Positions 1-8,710 of a stretch of 64,000 nt of DNA are shown here, one piece after another. This DNA comes from Terriglobia bacterium (GTDB lineage: Bacteria > Acidobacteriota > Terriglobia > UBA7540): contig DASTAW010000048.1 of NCBI GenBank assembly GCA_035712365.1, forward strand, positions 62,001-126,000, read 5' to 3'. Every line of letters begins with the position of its first letter. Position 1 is the stretch's first letter. The position numbers and the translations under genes are program-made. The notes beneath the pieces were generated by a model. The model did not search any database. It saw nothing but the letters and a program-made list of their open reading frames with translations, and was not told the origin of the DNA.

Positions 1-832
1 GCGGCTTGCCGACGTCGTGCAGCAACACGCCAAGGGCCAGTGTCGGCGTCGGTTTTTCGAGTCCATCCAGCATCATCAGGGTGTGCGTCCACACGTCGCC
101 CTCGGGATGGAACTCCGGCGGCTGCTCAACGCCCTGCATGGCCTTCACCTCCGGCAGCACCTGCTCCAGAAGATGGGTGCTGTCCAGGAGTTCGAAGCCC
201 CGGCGCGCCTGCCCTTCCGTCAGAATTTTCAGGATTTCGTCGCGAATCCTTTCGGCGCTGATCAGCCGGATTTCGCCGGCCAGTTTTCTGATGGCATCCA
301 CAACCGCGGGGTCAAGCTCAAAGTTGAAGCGGGCCGCAAAACGCACGGCGCGCAGCATGCGAAGCCGGTCCTCGCCGAAGCGTTGGTAAGGGTCGCCAAC
401 CGTGCGCAGCCTGCGGCCGATGATGTCCGCCTGGCCTCCTACATAATCGATCACTCTGTTTTTCAAGGGATCGTAGAGCAGGCCGTTGATGGTAAAGTCA
501 CGCCGGCGGACGTCCTCCTCGGCAGACCGCGCGTACTCCACCTTGACGGGATGCCGGCCATCCGTATAAAGGCCGTCGCGCCTGAAGGTTGCTACCTCCA
601 CGTTCCCTTCTTCGCGCGGAACAATCACCACCCCAAAATTCGCACCCACCGTCAGGCTTTCCGGAAACATCCCGACCACCTCCGCCGGTTGCGCTGAGGT
701 GGCGATGTCGTAGTCCTTCGGCTCATTGCCCATCACGATGTCACGCACGCAGCCGCCCACCAGGTAGGCGTCAAACCCGGCGCCTCGTAATCGCCGAACA
801 ATTTCGGTTGCCGCGTGGCGCTTAGTTTCCAT
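1..832 (-). CDS. cca: CCA tRNA nucleotidyltransferase / poly(A) polymerase family, 3' end cut by window edge
   Basis: Adds or repairs the CCA end of tRNAs (or polyadenylates RNA). The minus-strand translation from ATG at 832 begins METKRHAATEIVRRLRGAG and carries the family signature LVGGCVRD followed by the metal-binding DYDIATSA (DxD) within the first 50 residues. RRRDFTINGLLYDP and the RFGEDRLRMLRAVRFAARF nucleotide-binding segments follow. Near the window edge the reading frame shows LLHDVGKPP, the start of an HD phosphohydrolase domain, as in CCA-adding enzymes with an attached HD domain. The C-terminus lies outside the window. It is the last visible gene of the minus-strand run prfA-prmC-dinB-cca, 100 bp after dinB. 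Class II CCA-adding enzymes and poly(A) polymerases cannot be separated reliably by eye. Confidence 0.9.
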   Translation of the reverse strand, partial: METKRHAATEIVRRLRGAGFDAYLVGGCVRDIVMGNEPKDYDIATSAQPAEVVGMFPESLTVGANFGVVIVPREEGNVEVATFRRDGLYTDGRHPVKVEYARSAEEDVRRRDFTINGLLYDPLKNRVIDYVGGQADIIGRRLRTVGDPYQRFGEDRLRMLRAVRFAARFNFELDPAVVDAIRKLAGEIRLISAERIRDEILKILTEGQARRGFELLDSTHLLEQVLPEVKAMQGVEQPPEFHPEGDVWTHTLMMLDGLEKPTPTLALGVLLHDVGKP

Positions 833-932
833 GAGTGTCCTGGATGGTGCTCCGGTCCCTTTCCGGTTGGCCGCTTCCTCATCAGCCACAACGCTGCCTT
901 CGCAACCTTCGCCTCGACCAAAGTACCACGAG

Positions 933-2102
933 CTACTTCTTTTCCCGCTCCAGAGACCGGGCCAGTTGGACAGCATCGAACCCGTAACGCCCCCGCACCT
1001 GGTCTGCGGCGCGAAGCACACGGTCCAGCTTTTCGCGCTTCGCCGAATCAAACAGGCCGCGCTGGAAGGTTGAGCTGTCCAGTTTCGACGCGCGCACGCC
1101 TACCAGCCGGATCCTCTCCTGCCCGTCCCACGCCGCGCTAAACATCCGCAGAACGTGCTCAAAAATGACTGAATCCAGATGGGTCGGCTCGTCCAGCGTT
1201 GTGTCGCGCGTGATCGTTTCGAACCGGTGGTTGCGGAGCTTTAATCCGATCGTGCGCGCAAACACCCGATGCTCCCGCAGGCGTCTTGCAACAAGCTGAG
1301 AAAGATAGGATAGCGTCCGTTCCAGCTCTTCGGACTCTGCCGTGTCTACCGGGAAAGTGGTTTCGTGGCTGATCGATTTCGGCTCCTCTTCGTAAGCGTA
1401 GGCTTCAATGTCCTTGCCCATCGACTTGGTGAAGAGCCATTCGCCGTACTTGCCAAATTTATTTCGCAGGCGCTCGGCCCCGTAAGTCTGCAGGTCGCCG
1501 ATGGTCACAATGCCGAGCGAGAGGAGTTCGGGCTCCGTTACCTTTCCAATGCCCGGCATGCGGCGGACCGGCAGCGGCGCAAGGAAAGCCGCCTCGCATC
1601 CTGGGAAGACGTAGAGCAATCCATGAGGCTTGGCCTGGTCGGAAGCGATCTTCGACACCAGGTGCGACGTGGAAGCGCCTACCGAGCAGTTCAGCCCCGT
1701 CCGCTTCTGGACACTCTGGATCAGCCGGTCAGCAGCGCTCAACATTCCGCCGTGCAGGCGCTCGGAGCCGGTCAGGTCCAGATAGGCCTCGTCGATGGAA
1801 ACCATCTCGATGACAGGGGTGAATTCCTGGAAAACCTCGTAAACTTTGTGCGAATACTCACGGTATTTTGCATGCTGTCCGCGGAGGAAGATAGCATGGG
1901 GACAAAGCTTTTTTGCCGTTCCGATCGCCATGGCGGAGTGGACGCCGAATTTGCGGGCTTCATAGCTGGCCGCGGTCACTACGCCCCGGCCATCCGGGTC
2001 CGCGCCCACGACAACCGCCTTGCCCTTGAGCGATGGGTCAGCCAATTCCTCGACGGACACGAAGAAGGCGTCCATATCGACGTGAAGAATCTGGCGAAGC
2101 AT
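933..2102 (-). CDS. dinB: DNA polymerase IV (Y-family translesion polymerase)
   Basis: Error-prone polymerase for bypass of DNA lesions. The 389-residue product has the usual DinB length. The N-terminus HVDMDAFFVSVEELADP carries the first catalytic aspartate, and SIDEAYLDLTG carries the catalytic DE pair. A helix-hairpin-helix region (MPGIGKVTEPELLSLGI) and a C-terminal little-finger domain follow. The ATG at 2102 lies 6 bp after the prmC stop, so the two are probably co-transcribed. No beta-clamp motif of the QLxLF type was checked with certainty; the C-terminal RGRYGFDAVQLARSL could be a divergent one. No LexA-type operator is visible immediately upstream. Confidence 0.95.
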   Translation of the reverse strand: MLRQILHVDMDAFFVSVEELADPSLKGKAVVVGADPDGRGVVTAASYEARKFGVHSAMAIGTAKKLCPHAIFLRGQHAKYREYSHKVYEVFQEFTPVIEMVSIDEAYLDLTGSERLHGGMLSAADRLIQSVQKRTGLNCSVGASTSHLVSKIASDQAKPHGLLYVFPGCEAAFLAPLPVRRMPGIGKVTEPELLSLGIVTIGDLQTYGAERLRNKFGKYGEWLFTKSMGKDIEAYAYEEEPKSISHETTFPVDTAESEELERTLSYLSQLVARRLREHRVFARTIGLKLRNHRFETITRDTTLDEPTHLDSVIFEHVLRMFSAAWDGQERIRLVGVRASKLDSSTFQRGLFDSAKREKLDRVLRAADQVRGRYGFDAVQLARSLEREKK

Positions 2103-2108
2103 AGCTGA

Positions 2109-2981
2109 TCAACCGGTCTTTCGCGCGATGATAACGCGTGGGATTCCGGCGAGGTCCTGGCGCACTTCCCGGTCCCGCCAACCCTCTCCCAGCAGGCGCA
2201 GGACTGCGTCCCTCTTATTGTAGCCAATCTCAACCACCACTGAGCCGCCCGGCTTGAGGAGGCGGCGTGCCTGCGGAAACAGCCGGGCATAGACCTCCTC
2301 GCCCTGGAGAAGACCACCCCACGCAAGGCGCGGCTCAAATTCACGCACCTCGCGCTGCACACCGGCGAGTTCGTCATGTCCCACATAGGGCGGATTGGAT
2401 ACGACAAAATCGAACGTATCCGCGAATTCCGCACGAAGCAGGAAGTTAAGCAAGTCGGTTTCAAGCAACCTGACCTGCTCCGCCGCCCCCAGGCGCTGGG
2501 CGTTCCGCGCCGCAACTTCAAGCGCATCGGCTGAGATGTCCGTGGCGTACAGTTCGGCGCGCGGCAGTTCTTTGGCCAGAGCAATAGGAATACACCCGGA
2601 GCCGGTGCCCACGTCTGCAATGCGAAAATGGCCATCCTTGGACAGGCCTTCCAGGCGGACCAGGTCGAGCACTGCCTCGATGATGTGCTCGGTTTCCGGC
2701 CGTGGAATCAGGACCGCGGGCGCCACTTCAAAATCCAGGCCCCAGAACTCCTGATGGCCCGTGATGTACTGGGTGGGTTTCCCTGTACACCGCTGGCCTA
2801 TCAATTCCATGTAGGCTTCAAACTGCTCACTCGGAATTTCCCGTTCGGGATGCGTGTAAAGAAAGGAGCGGTCCTTTTGAAGGACGTGCATCAGCAGCAA
2901 TTCCGCAGCCAGGCTCGCAGAAGGTACGTCTTGTTCCTGCAGGCGTTTCAACCCCGCCCGGAGCGCATCACGAAGTTGCAT
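2109..2981 (-). CDS. prmC: Peptide chain release factor N5-glutamine methyltransferase
   Basis: Methylates the glutamine of the GGQ motif in release factors RF1/RF2, improving termination. The class I SAM fold is visible: the SAM-binding stretch IADVGTGSGCIPIALAKEL and the catalytic VSNPPYVGHDEL (NPPY). The ATG at 2981 (MQLRDALRAGLKRLQEQ) aligns with the usual family start. The frame also opens further upstream from a TTG at 3008, only 4 bp from the prfA stop, which would add nine residues. It sits directly downstream of its substrate gene prfA, the typical bacterial arrangement. Confidence 0.94.
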   Translation of the reverse strand: MQLRDALRAGLKRLQEQDVPSASLAAELLLMHVLQKDRSFLYTHPEREIPSEQFEAYMELIGQRCTGKPTQYITGHQEFWGLDFEVAPAVLIPRPETEHIIEAVLDLVRLEGLSKDGHFRIADVGTGSGCIPIALAKELPRAELYATDISADALEVAARNAQRLGAAEQVRLLETDLLNFLLRAEFADTFDFVVSNPPYVGHDELAGVQREVREFEPRLAWGGLLQGEEVYARLFPQARRLLKPGGSVVVEIGYNKRDAVLRLLGEGWRDREVRQDLAGIPRVIIARKTG

Positions 2982-3011
2982 GGCAGATACCAGGAGCCAC
3001 GCGGGCAATCA

Positions 3012-4097
3012 TCAGGCAGCGACGGTCGCCTGCTTGAGTTTTTCAGTCTGGTAGTGGGTGATCAGGGCGTCGATGATTTCGTCCAGCTTTCCATCCAGGA
3101 TGCGGTCAAGCTGGTGGAGCGTGAGGCCAATGCGGTGGTCGGTTACGCGGTTCTGCGGAAAATTGTAAGTTCTGATCTTTTCACTGCGGTCGCCGGTGCC
3201 CACCATCGTGCGGCGCTCTTCAGAAATCTGTTTCTGCTGCTCTTCGAGCCGCTGCTCGTAAAGCCTGGAACGCAGAACGCGCATGGCCTTGGCGCGGTTC
3301 TTGATCTGCGACTTCTCGTCCTGGCACGAAACCACCATGCCTGTGGGCAGATGCGTGATGCGAACTGCGGAGTAAGTGGTATTCACCGACTGGCCGCCCG
3401 GCCCTGAAGAACAGAAAGTGTCAATGCGGACCTCCTTGGGATCAATCTGCACATCCACTTCGTCAGCTTCGGGAAGCACCGCGACGGTTATTGCAGAGGT
3501 GTGGATCCGGCCCTGCTGCTCAGTAGCAGGAACGCGCTGAACGCGGTGGACGCCGCTTTCGTATTTCAGGCGGCTGTAAACGTTCTTACCTTCGATCACC
3601 GCAATCACTTCTTTCAGACCGCCAACGCCCGAGAGCGATGAAGAAAGCACATCGACTTTCCATTTCTGCTCTTCCGCATAGCGTCCGTACATGCGGAAGA
3701 TCTCCTGCGCAAAGAGCGTCGCTTCATCGCCTCCCGTTCCCGCGCGGATCTCAAGCACGATATTCTTTTCGTCATTGGGGTCCTTCGGCAGCAACAACAC
3801 TTTCAATTGGCCCTCAACCGCCTCCTGCCGCTTCTCGAGTTCCGCCAGCTCTTCTTGCGCCAGAGCCCGCATTTCTGAATCGGAGGATGAATCTTCCAGC
3901 AGGGACTTAGTTTCCACCAGCGCCTTCTGAACTTCCTTCCACTCCCGGAAACGGTCAACGAGATCCTCGAGTTCTGCATGGCTTTTTGCTGTCTTTTGGT
4001 AGGCAGAGGGGTCCCCAAGCACCCGCGGGTCGCTCAGTGCCGCCGTCAGGTCCTCATAGCGTTTCTCGATCTCTTCCAGTCTGGCAAGAAAAAGCAT
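3012..4097 (-). CDS. prfA: Peptide chain release factor 1
   Basis: Recognises UAA/UAG stop codons and triggers peptide release on the ribosome. The 361-residue product has the standard RF1 length. It begins [17 protein letters not shown], carries the GGQ peptidyl-transferase motif in [17 protein letters not shown], and the conserved [13 protein letters not shown] segment precedes it. The codon-recognition PxT-type region lies in [18 protein letters not shown], typical of RF1 rather than RF2. First gene of the minus-strand operon prfA-prmC-dinB-cca. The start at 4097 is the only ATG that gives the canonical N-terminus; its Shine-Dalgarno is weak. Confidence 0.96.
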   Translation of the reverse strand: MLFLARLEEIEKRYEDLTAALSDPRVLGDPSAYQKTAKSHAELEDLVDRFREWKEVQKALVETKSLLEDSSSDSEMRALAQEELAELEKRQEAVEGQLKVLLLPKDPNDEKNIVLEIRAGTGGDEATLFAQEIFRMYGRYAEEQKWKVDVLSSSLSGVGGLKEVIAVIEGKNVYSRLKYESGVHRVQRVPATEQQGRIHTSAITVAVLPEADEVDVQIDPKEVRIDTFCSSGPGGQSVNTTYSAVRITHLPTGMVVSCQDEKSQIKNRAKAMRVLRSRLYEQRLEEQQKQISEERRTMVGTGDRSEKIRTYNFPQNRVTDHRIGLTLHQLDRILDGKLDEIIDALITHYQTEKLKQATVAA

Positions 4098-4341
4098 CTC
4101 AACAACCCTTCATCAGCGGTCAATGCAATGCGATCGTCCTGCACGGGCCTTGCGCTCAAGAGTCCTTCAAACTCCAGCAAACTCTCATGTTTCTCGATTT
4201 CATGCGAGCGCCGTGTCGGATGAGTGCGCTAAACAAGACCTTCCAAAAGGATAGCCGGGTCTGATTAACGTGTCAATGAACCGGGCCGTCCTTTGCAGAT
4301 CGTGGCGCGCGGAAGGGCCGCTGGAAATTCCGGCAAAGGGC

Positions 4342-4370
4342 TTGACACGATAGTAAAGTTGTCATATATA
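4342..4370 (+). promoter_or_regulatory. Sigma-70-type promoter
   Basis: TTGACA at 4342-4347, a spacer of exactly 17 bp, then TATATA at 4365-4370. The -35 is perfect and the -10 matches five of six consensus bases. It points towards the TonB-receptor gene, which begins about 435 bp downstream. It could alternatively drive a small RNA in the long leader. Confidence 0.65.
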
Positions 4371-4769
4371 TAAGCCAACAATCGATTGTCAATACCTGCT
4401 GTTTTGGCGTTGTTGATTGCGTCGAGTTGCCAGGGTCTTCGCGATAGCACGATCGCCGAAAGCAAATCAGGGGTTCTGCGAAAACTCTAAGTTTGATTTA
4501 GGCATGGCAGACAACATGCCAGGAGTGATCCGCCCTGAACAAGGAGGCTTTGGCCAGTTGACATAACGCCTGTCCTCGCTTTCTTAATCTGAAAAGTTCC
4601 GGGCGTAATAGCCGTCTAGCAATTCCGGTCAATCCTCTTCCTCGACTTCAGAACACTTTGACCGGTCCATAGCCGATGTCACCAAGCGCACTCGCCGGAA
4701 CATTTCCTCGCTCGATATTCACAAGCGACTCAAATGCTCCGGCTTTTGTGGTGACGTTTCCTTAATTCA

Positions 4770-4787
4770 CCTCAAGTGAACTTGAGG
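4770..4787. promoter_or_regulatory. SoxR-box-like 18-bp palindrome
   Basis: The sequence CCTCAAGTGAACTTGAGG has perfect 8-bp arms around a central GA, 19 bp before the start codon of the TonB receptor. It differs at one central base from the well-known SoxR operator of E. coli soxS (CCTCAAGTTAACTTGAGG). MerR-family operators of this kind sit in an over-long 19-bp promoter spacer; here TTCACC lies 19 bp from TCATGA, which is a poor -10. Binding by a SoxR/MerR-type regulator is an inference; no such regulator gene is in the window. Confidence 0.5.
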
Positions 4788-4806
4788 ACTTCATGAAAGG
4801 AGCATC

Positions 4807-7800
4807 ATGCGCGATATACAAGCGAAAGCGATCATTGCAGTGTTCCTGGGTATCCTGCTTTCTAGTACGCTTTGGGCCCAGTCGGATTTCGGGACCATAT
4901 CCGGATACATCAAGGACCCGTCGGGCGCCACCGTCCCGGGGGCCGCGGTCACGGTGAGCAATCAGAGCGGAGTTCTACGCCAGGCCAAAACGGACACAGG
5001 AGGTTTCTATTCCATTCCCAATCTCCCGCCCAGTTATTACACCATGACGGTCGAGGCGACTGGTTTCCAGAAGTTTGTGTCAAATAACAACAAGCTAGAC
5101 CCGAGCGGCCGTCTGGCATTAAACGTCGCGTTGCAAGTGGGCGCAACCACACAAACCGTGGAAGTTACAGCCCAGGTAGCAACGCTGCAAACTCAATCCG
5201 CAGCCGTGCAAAAGCTGGTTACGCGGCAGCAGATTGACTCCCTGGAGCTCAACGGACGCAATCCTGTCAACCTCGCCCAGCTTGCGCCGGGGGCGCAAGG
5301 CGGAACCCTTGCCGGTTTGAATTTCAATTTTGGCCAGGGGCCGGCGCACTTCAACGGCTCCCGCAATTGGAACAACGTGATCACCGTTGACGGCGCAATC
5401 GCCACGCGCACACGCGCCAACGGCACCAGCCTGGGTTCCGCTGACGAGGATTCCACCGAGGAGGTCCAGGTGTTGGGCGCGGACTACCCCGCAGAATACG
5501 GCCGGACCGCCGGCGGCCAGATCCGCATCGTCACCAAGAGCGGCGGCCCTCAATTCCACGGCGCCGCGTACGAATATGTTCGGAACACCTTCCTGAACGC
5601 CAACACCTGGCAGCGGAACGCCAACACCACGACCACCGGCCTGGCCGCCACCAATTTCGTCGCGCCCGATCACTACAATGACTTCGGATACAACATTGGC
5701 GGGCCCTTCTATATTCCCGGCCATTTCAACACCAACAAAGACAAAGTGTTCTGGTACTGGGGTGACGAATTTACCCGAAACTATTTCACGGACCAGACCA
5801 CCATGACCGTTCCTTCCTTGCTGATGCGGAACGGCAACTTCAGCGAGCTGCTCGATCCAAACAATTTTTACTATCACAAGGCGGTACAACTCATAGACCC
5901 CAAGACCGGGCAACCCTTCCCCGGCAACATCATTCCAGCGCCCGGAACCGCTACATCAGGTTCGACCGCCAGCGCCAACGGGCTTGGACTTCTCAACGCC
6001 TATCCATTTCCCAATCTCACAACGCCTGTCAACGGCAACAAGAACTTTTTCCTTTCCGCCGCTCATCCGCAGCGCCAGCAGAAAAAGACGATTTCCGTGG
6101 ATGTGAACGTCACACCCACTCAGCGGCTTCGTTATCGCGGCCTTTACTACACGTTTTTTGAGTATCAGCCGCTCGACGGCAACAGCGGAGAAACGCCGAA
6201 GTTCTTCAATCGGCCCAACTTCACGAACTCCCTCGATTACACCTGGGTACTGAGCCCAACCAAGGTGAACGAGCTGCTGTTGAGTGTCAGCCATGACCGC
6301 GTCCTGATTCCGGTGAACGAGGCGGGCTTTGTTGACCGCACCACGCGCGGCGTCAACTTCCCCTATATTTATCCGGTCTCTGAAAAACTGATCCCCAACC
6401 GAATTCCCACCATAAACATGTCGGAGTTCGACGGGTTAAGCGGCGGTCCATATCCCTCGCACTCCGCGGGACCCATTGTGGACCTCTCGGACAATTTTTC
6501 CTGGGTGAAGGGCAATCACACCATCAAGTTCGGTGGTTTGTGGGAATGGCAGGGCGAGAACAACAACGACGAAATCAACGTCTCGGCCTGCAACACCTGC
6601 ACGAACACACAGAACGGGCAATTCCTTTTCAGTGATAACGGTGGAAAATTCGTGCGTCCGGGCTACACGGTGGCGTCATCGGGCGCCGCAGTCGCGAACG
6701 CCGCGCTGGGCCTGTTTGATTCGTACTCAGAAATCGGCCATAGAGCCTACACCATCTTCCGCGGCAACATGTACGAAGGATTTGCGCAGGATGCCTGGTC
6801 AGTCACAAGCAAGCTGCACATCGACTACGGCGTTCGTTACACAATCATCGTTCCCTACCACGCGGATTGGGGCAACATGATCGTTTTTGACCCAACGTTC
6901 TACAATCCTGCAAGCGCCGTAACGGTTGACCCCTCGACCGGCCTGATCACCGGTTCCCCAACCATCAATCAGCTTTACAACGGCATGGTGATTCCGGGCA
7001 GCGGGTTCCCTTCATCGGCTATGGGACGCGTCCCCGAAGCCTCTTCCGGCTTGTATAATGACCTGTTTCACGGATTGCCCAACCATTACGGTTTCGTCCA
7101 GAAAAACACTGCTCAGCCGCGTGCCGGCATCGCCTATCGCTTGACTGACAAGACTGTGGTGCGCGCTGGGATAGGCCGCTTCATCACTCGCCTGGGAGAT
7201 AGCGATTCGATCTTCCTGGGCGGGAATCCACCCTTCCAGCCGAACGCCAGCACCTCCTTTGGTTTTGTGGATAATCCTGGCGGGACGGGAGTCAACCCGG
7301 TTCCACTGGTGGTGACCACCGCAGCAAGAGACACCAAGAGCCCGGAGGCCTGGACATGGAACGTCACGGCGGAAACTCAACTCCCCTGGCACTCCCTCCT
7401 GAGTGTAGCTTACGTCGGGAGCCATGGGCTGCACTTGCAGCGCCAGGCGGATATCAACCAGCCTACCCTGGCCACAGTCGCAGCCAATCCTGGCATAAAC
7501 CTTAACGCCATCCGGCCCTACAAGGGTTTTGGGTCCATTCGTCAATCAAACGGCGTGGCGACTTCCCAGTACAAGTCGTTGCAAATCGGCTGGAGCCGCC
7601 CCTTCGCCAAGGGCCTGCTGTTCAGCTTGGCCTACACGCTATCCAAGACCATGGATAGCGGATCTAACGTGCGCGATGTGGTTCCGGACACCTACGACAC
7701 CAGCTTTCTGTGGGGGCCGTCGGAGTTTGACGCGCGCAACAACCTGGTGGCCAGTTTCCTCTACCACCTGCCCTTCTTCAGCACTCAGAGGGGTTTGGCC

Positions 7801-8343
7801 GGCCAGGTGTTGGGTGGCTGGGAGGTCTCGAGCCTACTCCAATTCCAGAGCGGAAATCCGTGCAGCGTGGCCGGATCGACTGACTATGCCGGCGTGGGAC
7901 TCGACTCGAACTTCGGCTGCGGTGTGAACGGTCAATATTGGGTAGAGAACGGCAAGCCGAAGCTCGTCAAGACATTCGGACCAAACGGCCAGTGGTTCTC
8001 AACGACCAACCCCGATGGGTCGCCCATTTTTACGGCGCCTCCCGCGGGTACCTTCAATACGCAACGCGTTCGGGACACCATCTATCAGCCTGGGTTTAAC
8101 AACTGGAACTTCGGAGTCTTCAAATCATTCCCAATCCGCGAAAGCATGGGGCTCCAATTCCGCGCCGAGGCTTTCAACTTCCTGAACCACCCGAATTGGT
8201 GTGGCCCGAGCGGTTGCAGTGGCACTACGAATATCGGCCTCAACCCCACTTCGGCGACCTTTGGCAAAGTGCTGACCAAGGGTGGCAGCCCAGGAAGCGG
8301 TGGCGAGCGCAACATCCAGCTCTCACTGCGCTTTTATTTCTAA
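4807..8343 (+). CDS. TonB-dependent receptor, Oar-like, with carboxypeptidase-regulatory-like domain
   Basis: Outer-membrane receptor of 1,178 residues. A signal peptide is clear (residues 1-25, hydrophobic AVFLGILLSSTLWAQ). Residues about 30-120 form a carboxypeptidase-regulatory-like beta-sandwich (GTISGYIKDPSGATVPGAAV, FYSIPNLPPSYYTMTVEATG). A plug domain follows to about 260 (TRQQIDSLELNGRNPVNL, EVQVLGADYPAEYGRTAGGQ), then a long beta-barrel ending in LSLRFYF with the C-terminal phenylalanine used for BAM recognition. The layout is typical of the large Acidobacteria receptor family, thought to import glycans or peptides, but the substrate cannot be read here. The ATG at 4807 follows an AAAGGAG Shine-Dalgarno. 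It has its own terminator at 8417-8455. Confidence 0.93.
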   Translation: MRDIQAKAIIAVFLGILLSSTLWAQSDFGTISGYIKDPSGATVPGAAVTVSNQSGVLRQAKTDTGGFYSIPNLPPSYYTMTVEATGFQKFVSNNNKLDPSGRLALNVALQVGATTQTVEVTAQVATLQTQSAAVQKLVTRQQIDSLELNGRNPVNLAQLAPGAQGGTLAGLNFNFGQGPAHFNGSRNWNNVITVDGAIATRTRANGTSLGSADEDSTEEVQVLGADYPAEYGRTAGGQIRIVTKSGGPQFHGAAYEYVRNTFLNANTWQRNANTTTTGLAATNFVAPDHYNDFGYNIGGPFYIPGHFNTNKDKVFWYWGDEFTRNYFTDQTTMTVPSLLMRNGNFSELLDPNNFYYHKAVQLIDPKTGQPFPGNIIPAPGTATSGSTASANGLGLLNAYPFPNLTTPVNGNKNFFLSAAHPQRQQKKTISVDVNVTPTQRLRYRGLYYTFFEYQPLDGNSGETPKFFNRPNFTNSLDYTWVLSPTKVNELLLSVSHDRVLIPVNEAGFVDRTTRGVNFPYIYPVSEKLIPNRIPTINMSEFDGLSGGPYPSHSAGPIVDLSDNFSWVKGNHTIKFGGLWEWQGENNNDEINVSACNTCTNTQNGQFLFSDNGGKFVRPGYTVASSGAAVANAALGLFDSYSEIGHRAYTIFRGNMYEGFAQDAWSVTSKLHIDYGVRYTIIVPYHADWGNMIVFDPTFYNPASAVTVDPSTGLITGSPTINQLYNGMVIPGSGFPSSAMGRVPEASSGLYNDLFHGLPNHYGFVQKNTAQPRAGIAYRLTDKTVVRAGIGRFITRLGDSDSIFLGGNPPFQPNASTSFGFVDNPGGTGVNPVPLVVTTAARDTKSPEAWTWNVTAETQLPWHSLLSVAYVGSHGLHLQRQADINQPTLATVAANPGINLNAIRPYKGFGSIRQSNGVATSQYKSLQIGWSRPFAKGLLFSLAYTLSKTMDSGSNVRDVVPDTYDTSFLWGPSEFDARNNLVASFLYHLPFFSTQRGLAGQVLGGWEVSSLLQFQSGNPCSVAGSTDYAGVGLDSNFGCGVNGQYWVENGKPKLVKTFGPNGQWFSTTNPDGSPIFTAPPAGTFNTQRVRDTIYQPGFNNWNFGVFKSFPIRESMGLQFRAEAFNFLNHPNWCGPSGCSGTTNIGLNPTSATFGKVLTKGGSPGSGGERNIQLSLRFYF

Positions 8344-8710
8344 CCATGAGGAGATTTGAGCGCCGCGAAATATGCGCAGAAGGGCGCGAAGAATCTCTTC
8401 GCCACTTTCACGAGGACCGCAGGGGTGAGCGGAACGCCTGCCCCTGCGGTTTTTTCCTGATAAGGAATGGCGGATCCGGTTGAAGGCCGTCCTTCCCTGG
8501 AAACAAAGTTCTCCAGCCAGGTCAGCCGCCCTGGAGGCGGGCGACTTCCCGCCTGTCCGCCTAAATTTCCAGTCAGAATTTGATATACTTCGGCCCTGTT
8601 CCCGTCTGCTGGCTTGGTTCCGTTGAAAGCCGCCCTGGGCTTTGCTGGCGGAACAAGGAAGGCGGCGTGGTCCTGCTGTCGGATGGCGGCGGTAGGCCAA
8701 ACGAGGTCGA
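8344..8710. other. Intergenic region holding a terminator
   Basis: The 367 bp between the TonB receptor and the TPR gene contain a strong intrinsic terminator (8417-8455). The remainder, 8456-8710, has no recognisable gene, and no clear promoter was seen. Confidence 0.5.
8417..8455 (+). terminator. Rho-independent terminator after the TonB receptor
   Basis: CCGCAGGGG (8417-8425) pairs perfectly with CCCCTGCGG (8441-8449), giving a 9-bp GC-rich stem with a 15-nt loop, followed immediately by six T (8450-8455). This ends transcription of the receptor gene 74 bp after its stop. Confidence 0.9.

Larger units (their letters stand above)
4098..4806. other. Long divergent intergenic region upstream of the TonB receptor
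   Basis: About 700 bp between the divergent prfA and TonB-receptor genes with no convincing coding potential. It holds a near-consensus promoter at 4342-4370 on the plus strand, a second isolated TTGACA at 4558-4563 without a well-placed -10, a small hairpin GGCATG/CATGCC at 4501-4520, and an 18-bp palindrome at 4770-4787. If transcription starts at the first promoter, the receptor mRNA would have a leader of roughly 430 nt. Confidence 0.6.

Noticed and set aside
4265-4465. Minus-strand 66-codon frame in the prfA/TonB gap
   Set aside because: It overlaps the near-consensus promoter, has no ribosome site and resembles no ribosomal protein such as L31 that might be expected near prfA.
4558-4586. 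Second TTGACA as a possible promoter for the TonB receptor
   Set aside because: No acceptable -10 box lies 16-18 bp downstream; the first TAATCT is 21 bp away.
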